64,000 nt of DNA from assembly GCA_963557065.1 (NCBI GenBank), contig CAUWCT010000044.1, forward strand, positions 1 to 64,000, in the 5' to 3' direction. Positions within the stretch are counted from its first letter, which is position 1. Each line of letters starts with the position of its first letter. A program made the translations under genes and the position numbers. The DNA comes from UMGS1370 sp963557065. Lineage in GTDB: Bacteria > Bacillota > Clostridia > Lachnospirales > Lachnospiraceae. Shown here piece after piece: positions 60,570 to 64,000 of this stretch. Below the pieces are notes generated by a model. The model did no database searches. It saw only the letters and a list, made by a program, of their open reading frames with translations, and was not told the DNA's origin.

Positions 60570-62321
60570 ATGAAGACAACAAAACTTTTAAAACGTTTTA
60601 TTCCGTATTACCGGAAATACGTGGGCATTCTGGCAATGGATCTGTTCTGCGCATCTTTAACGACAGTGTGCGAGATGGTATTTCCATTGATTCTGCGCTA
60701 TATCACCAATGAGGGGATGCGGGATCTGGCGTCCCTGACAGTAGGAGTGGTGGGGAAAGCCGCTCTTTTCTATTTGGTATTAAGAGTGATTGATGCCCTG
60801 GCTTACTTTTATATGGCTTATACCGGTCATATTATGGGAGCAAAGATTGAGACAGATATGAGGCAGGATGCATTTTGCCACCTTCAGAAACTGTCGGACA
60901 GCTATTACAGCAATACCAAAGTGGGACAGATTATGTCCCGAATCACCAGCGATCTGTTTGATATTACAGAGTTTTCCCACCACTGCCCGGAAGAATTTTT
61001 TATTGCATTTGTAAAAATTGCAGTATCATTTCTGATTTTGTCCCAGATTAATTTGCTGCTTACAGTGATTATTTTTATCTTTATTCCGATCATGACTATA
61101 TCCTGTTCTTACTTTAATCTGCGGGTGAGGAAGGCGTTTAAGCAGCAGCGGGTCCATGTGGGCGAGTTAAATGCCAGGATTGAGGACAGTCTGCTGGGGA
61201 ACCGGGTCGTGCGTGCCTTTGCCAATGAAGACGTGGAGATTGAGAAATTTCAAAAGGACAATCTGAATTTTCTGGATATTAAAAAATCCACCTATTTTTA
61301 TATGGCGTCTTTCCAGGATACAGTCCGGGTTTTTGACGGGATTATGTACCTGGTGGTTGTTTTGGCAGGCGGTATTTTTATGGTAAAAGGACTGATTGCT
61401 CCGGGAGATCTGGTAGCGTATACGCTGTATGTCACTACTCTTCTGGCAACGATCCGCCGGATCATTGAGTTTGCAGAGCAGTTCCAGAGAGGGATCACAG
61501 GAGTGGAGCGGTTCGTGGAAATTATGGATGCAGAGATTGACATCTTTGATGAGCCGGACGCAGAGTCTCTTGATGAGGTAAAAGGGGAAATATGCTTTGA
61601 CCATGTAAGTTTTGAGTACCCGGATGATCACAATAAGGTTTTGGACAACATTAATCTGACTATCCGAAAAGGAGAAAAAGTAGCGCTAGTAGGGCCTTCC
61701 GGAGGAGGGAAGACCACGCTCTGCAATCTGATTCCCAGATTTTACGACACCACAGACGGAACCATTTCCATTGACGGAACGGATATTCGGCAGGTGACCT
61801 TAAAGAGCCTGCGATCCAATATTGGTGTTGTTCAGCAGGATGTCTACCTGTTTTCCGGTACAGTAGCAGAAAATATTGCTTACGGAAAACCGGGAGCAGG
61901 CAGAGAAGAAGTGATAAAGGCCGCCAGACTGGCAGGCGCTCATGAGTTTATTATGGGACTGAAAGATGGCTATGACACCTATGTAGGCGAGCGGGGCGTG
62001 AAGCTTTCGGGAGGACAGAAACAGAGAATCAGCATTGCCAGAGTATTTTTAAAGAATCCATCGGTTTTGATTCTGGATGAAGCGACTTCTGCGCTGGACA
62101 ATGAGAGTGAGCATCTGGTCTCCCAGTCCCTTGACAAGCTGGCGGAGGGTCGGACGACTTTGACCATTGCCCACAGGCTTTCTACGATTCGCAATGCGGA
62201 TCGGATTCTGGTTTTGTCCGGCAATCATATTGTAGAAGAAGGCAGCCATGATGAATTAATGCAGGAAAAAGGAATGTATTATCAGCTTTATACATCCGCG
62301 AATGGAATGAATGAAGCATAA
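60570..62321 (+). CDS. ABC exporter, fused permease and ATPase
   Basis: 583 residues. Six TM segments in the first 320 residues, then the ATPase: Walker A GPSGGGKTT (near 376), signature LSGGQKQRISIARVF (near 480), Walker B VLILDEATSALD (near 500) and H-loop TIAHRLST. Such half-transporters work as dimers and export lipids, peptides or drugs; cargo is unknown. DegV and a histidine kinase follow closely on the same strand. Confidence 0.9.
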   Translation: MKTTKLLKRFIPYYRKYVGILAMDLFCASLTTVCEMVFPLILRYITNEGMRDLASLTVGVVGKAALFYLVLRVIDALAYFYMAYTGHIMGAKIETDMRQDAFCHLQKLSDSYYSNTKVGQIMSRITSDLFDITEFSHHCPEEFFIAFVKIAVSFLILSQINLLLTVIIFIFIPIMTISCSYFNLRVRKAFKQQRVHVGELNARIEDSLLGNRVVRAFANEDVEIEKFQKDNLNFLDIKKSTYFYMASFQDTVRVFDGIMYLVVVLAGGIFMVKGLIAPGDLVAYTLYVTTLLATIRRIIEFAEQFQRGITGVERFVEIMDAEIDIFDEPDAESLDEVKGEICFDHVSFEYPDDHNKVLDNINLTIRKGEKVALVGPSGGGKTTLCNLIPRFYDTTDGTISIDGTDIRQVTLKSLRSNIGVVQQDVYLFSGTVAENIAYGKPGAGREEVIKAARLAGAHEFIMGLKDGYDTYVGERGVKLSGGQKQRISIARVFLKNPSVLILDEATSALDNESEHLVSQSLDKLAEGRTTLTIAHRLSTIRNADRILVLSGNHIVEEGSHDELMQEKGMYYQLYTSANGMNEA

Positions 62322-62333
62322 GAGGAGAATGAT

Positions 62334-63197
62334 ATGAAAATAGCGATTGTTACAGACAGCAACAGCGGAATTACGCAAAATCAGGCAAAGGAGTTAGGCG
62401 TTTCAGTAATTCCCATGCCATTTATGATTAATGATAAAACTTATTATGAAGATATTACGCTGACACAGGAGCAGTTTTACGAGGAGTTACAAAAAGATGC
62501 CAATATTTCCACTTCCCAGCCTTCACCGGAAGAAGTGATGAATTTGTGGAACGATCTTTTAAAGGAATATGACGAGATTGTCCACATTCCCATGTCCAGT
62601 TCTCTTTCCGGCTCCTGTCAGACAGCTATGATGCTGGCAGAAGAGTTTGAGGGAAAAGTCCATGTGGTAGATAATCAGAGGATTTCTGTTACCCAGTATC
62701 AGTCTGTCCTGGATGCACAGAAGATGGTCCAAAAGGGGTATACTGCCGGGGAAATTAAAAAGAAACTGGAAGAGACAAGGGCGGACAGCGTAATTTTTAT
62801 CACCGTAGATACCTTAAAATATTTAAAGAAAGGCGGGCGGATCACTCCGGCTGCAGCCGCTCTCGGTACGCTTTTGCGTATTAAGCCGGTGCTTATTATT
62901 GAGGGAGGGAAGCTGGATGCGTTTTCCAAGGCGAGGACGGCAAAGCAGGCAAAAGCCACCATGCTTTCAGCTCTGGCTAAAGAGATGGAGGTACGTCTGG
63001 GAGATAAGGATGCAAAACATATGTATCTGCAGATAGCCCATACAGCGAACCAGGAGATGGCAGAGGAACTGAAAAAAGAACTGGAACTTTTGTATCCGCA
63101 GGCCCCGATTCATATGGATCCCCTTTCTTTAAGCGTTGCCTGCCATATCGGCCCCGGAGCCTTCGCAGTCGCCTGCACAAAGATGCTGGATATTTAG
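62334..63197 (+). CDS. DegV-family fatty-acid-binding protein
   Basis: 287 residues. The family start IVTDSNSGITQNQAKELGVS, the motif STSQPSPEEV (near 62) and HIPMSSSLSGSCQTAMM (near 85) place it in the DegV/FakB family. FakB proteins hold a fatty acid for phosphorylation by the FakA kinase, so that outside fatty acids can enter phospholipids. It lies 12 bases after the ABC exporter. Confidence 0.9.
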   Translation: MKIAIVTDSNSGITQNQAKELGVSVIPMPFMINDKTYYEDITLTQEQFYEELQKDANISTSQPSPEEVMNLWNDLLKEYDEIVHIPMSSSLSGSCQTAMMLAEEFEGKVHVVDNQRISVTQYQSVLDAQKMVQKGYTAGEIKKKLEETRADSVIFITVDTLKYLKKGGRITPAAAALGTLLRIKPVLIIEGGKLDAFSKARTAKQAKATMLSALAKEMEVRLGDKDAKHMYLQIAHTANQEMAEELKKELELLYPQAPIHMDPLSLSVACHIGPGAFAVACTKMLDI

Positions 63198-63216
63198 GCC
63201 TGATGAAAGGATAATG

Positions 63217-64000
63217 ATGATTGGATGGATAAAAAAGCAGAAAACATCCTGGCCTCCTACATTCAGCGTAGCAGTTCCCCTTGTACTGATTATTCTGGCG
63301 GTAGGGATGTTTCCAATCCTTCTTCAGGGGATTTTTCTGTCAGGAACAGTCCGTCAGAGCCAGATTGACAACAGGCGGGCAGAGGTGCTCAATCAGTGCA
63401 AAATTATCAGCAGCAAGATGACCAGAGCCGGTTATTTTTCTCCGGAATACCAGGACATAAAACTAAACATGGAAATGGAAGTTGCGGCTGACATTTTTAA
63501 TGGCCGGATTGTCATTGTGGACAAAAGCTACCGGATTGTGAAGGATACCTTTGGACTTGCAGAAGGCCGGTTAAACATTGCAGAAGAGATAATCCTCTGC
63601 TTTCAGGGAGAGATGAGCAATGTCTATAATGAGGAAAAAAACTATTTTGTACAGACCGTTCCCATTTACCATGATATGTCGGAAAAGAAAATAGACGGGG
63701 TCATGATGGTGGCTGCTTCCACAGAAAGCCTTAACTCGGTAAAAGATTCCATCAAAGAAAAATCCCGCTTTTTTGAGCTGATTGCGATTTTGATTCTTGC
63801 AGTTACCGCAGCAGCCATGGCCCGATTTTTACTTGAGCCCTTCCGAAACCTGGCCAGGATGCTGGAAAAGGCAGCAGAGGGAGATTTGGATACAGAGATT
63901 GAGGAAGGAACGTATCTGGAGACCAAAAGGATTTCCGATGCGATCCGCCGGACCATGGGGAAATTAAAGGCAGTGGATAAATCCAGACAGGAATTTGTAT
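63217..64000 (+). CDS. sensor histidine kinase, N-terminal part (cut by window end)
   Basis: The frame is open to the last base. It starts ATGATTGGATGG (an ATG also lies three bases upstream). TM1 covers about 15-38, an outside sensor domain about 40-175, TM2 about 182-202, then a HAMP domain (LEPFRNLARMLEKAAEGDLD, about 208-250), and it breaks at KAVDKSRQEFV. That is the start of the HisKA dimer helix; the phosphorylated histidine would come about 8 residues later. A partner response regulator must lie outside the window. Confidence 0.85.
   Translation, partial: MIGWIKKQKTSWPPTFSVAVPLVLIILAVGMFPILLQGIFLSGTVRQSQIDNRRAEVLNQCKIISSKMTRAGYFSPEYQDIKLNMEMEVAADIFNGRIVIVDKSYRIVKDTFGLAEGRLNIAEEIILCFQGEMSNVYNEEKNYFVQTVPIYHDMSEKKIDGVMMVAASTESLNSVKDSIKEKSRFFELIAILILAVTAAAMARFLLEPFRNLARMLEKAAEGDLDTEIEEGTYLETKRISDAIRRTMGKLKAVDKSRQEFV

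Overview
The window looks like chromosome from a gut-type Clostridia, most likely Lachnospiraceae. The support is AGGAGG-type ribosome binding sites, mid-range GC, many short operons on both strands, and a typical gene set (CdaR-type regulator next to ftsEX, gap-pgk-tpiA operon, YitT and DegV proteins, FeS-type serine dehydratase, glucan-binding-type cell-wall repeats). Species is not claimed. No phage, CRISPR array, rRNA or complete insertion sequence was seen.

Layout. 1-6.6 kb: tRNA-Gly, an SNF-family transporter, VanZ-like protein and truA, a tandem pair of identical tRNA-Gln genes, then an acyl-ACP thioesterase/CvfB/methyltransferase operon and a YitT protein. 6.8-14.9 kb: a multi-sugar ABC ATPase (MsmK/MsmX type), a CdaR-like regulator coupled to ftsE-ftsX, an EnvC/PcsB-like M23 hydrolase, a C-terminal processing protease, a dihydrouridine synthase and a small protein. 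14.9-22.8 kb: a broken methyltransferase, a PurF paralogue with a dead glutaminase site paired with a threonine aldolase, a membrane-anchored amidase, an MTA/SAH nucleosidase, and a PHP phosphatase-sdaAB-sdaAA operon. 23-26.2 kb: gap-pgk-tpiA. 26.2-42.2 kb: a LacI regulator divergent from a maltodextrin operon of about 15 kb (binding protein, two permeases, type I pullulanase, debranching enzyme, phosphorylase, 4-alpha-glucanotransferase, two GH13 enzymes). It has no ATPase of its own, so the MsmK at 6.9 kb is the likely partner. 42.2-50.6 kb: a TetR regulator divergent from a cytidylate-kinase-like protein, an MMPL exporter, a GLUG-repeat surface protein and a cell-wall-binding protein. 50.8-59.6 kb: a surface-modification region with a transglutaminase-like wall protein, an SGNH-like anchored protein, a small secreted protein, an FkbH-type HAD protein, an acyl carrier protein, an MBOAT acyltransferase and an M15 peptidase, then fructokinase. 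59.6-64 kb: zinc-ribbon membrane protein, ABC exporter, DegV protein and the start of a sensor histidine kinase cut by the window end.

Two things deserve most attention. First, the FkbH + ACP + MBOAT + SGNH set resembles a D-alanylation (Dlt) system in which the adenylating ligase is replaced by FkbH. Characterised FkbH proteins load a glyceryl group from 1,3-bisphosphoglycerate onto an ACP, so this may be an uncharacterised glycerylation (or related acylation) pathway for an envelope polymer. Second, a dispersed non-autonomous element is present. Two complete copies (11988-12136 and 43135-43234) have inverted ends starting GTAA and exact 8-bp target duplications, the hallmarks of the IS66 family. 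At least five decayed copies lie elsewhere; several sit at gene ends and supply stop codons, and one appears to have become a terminator. Paired internal hairpins differ between copies in a compensatory way.
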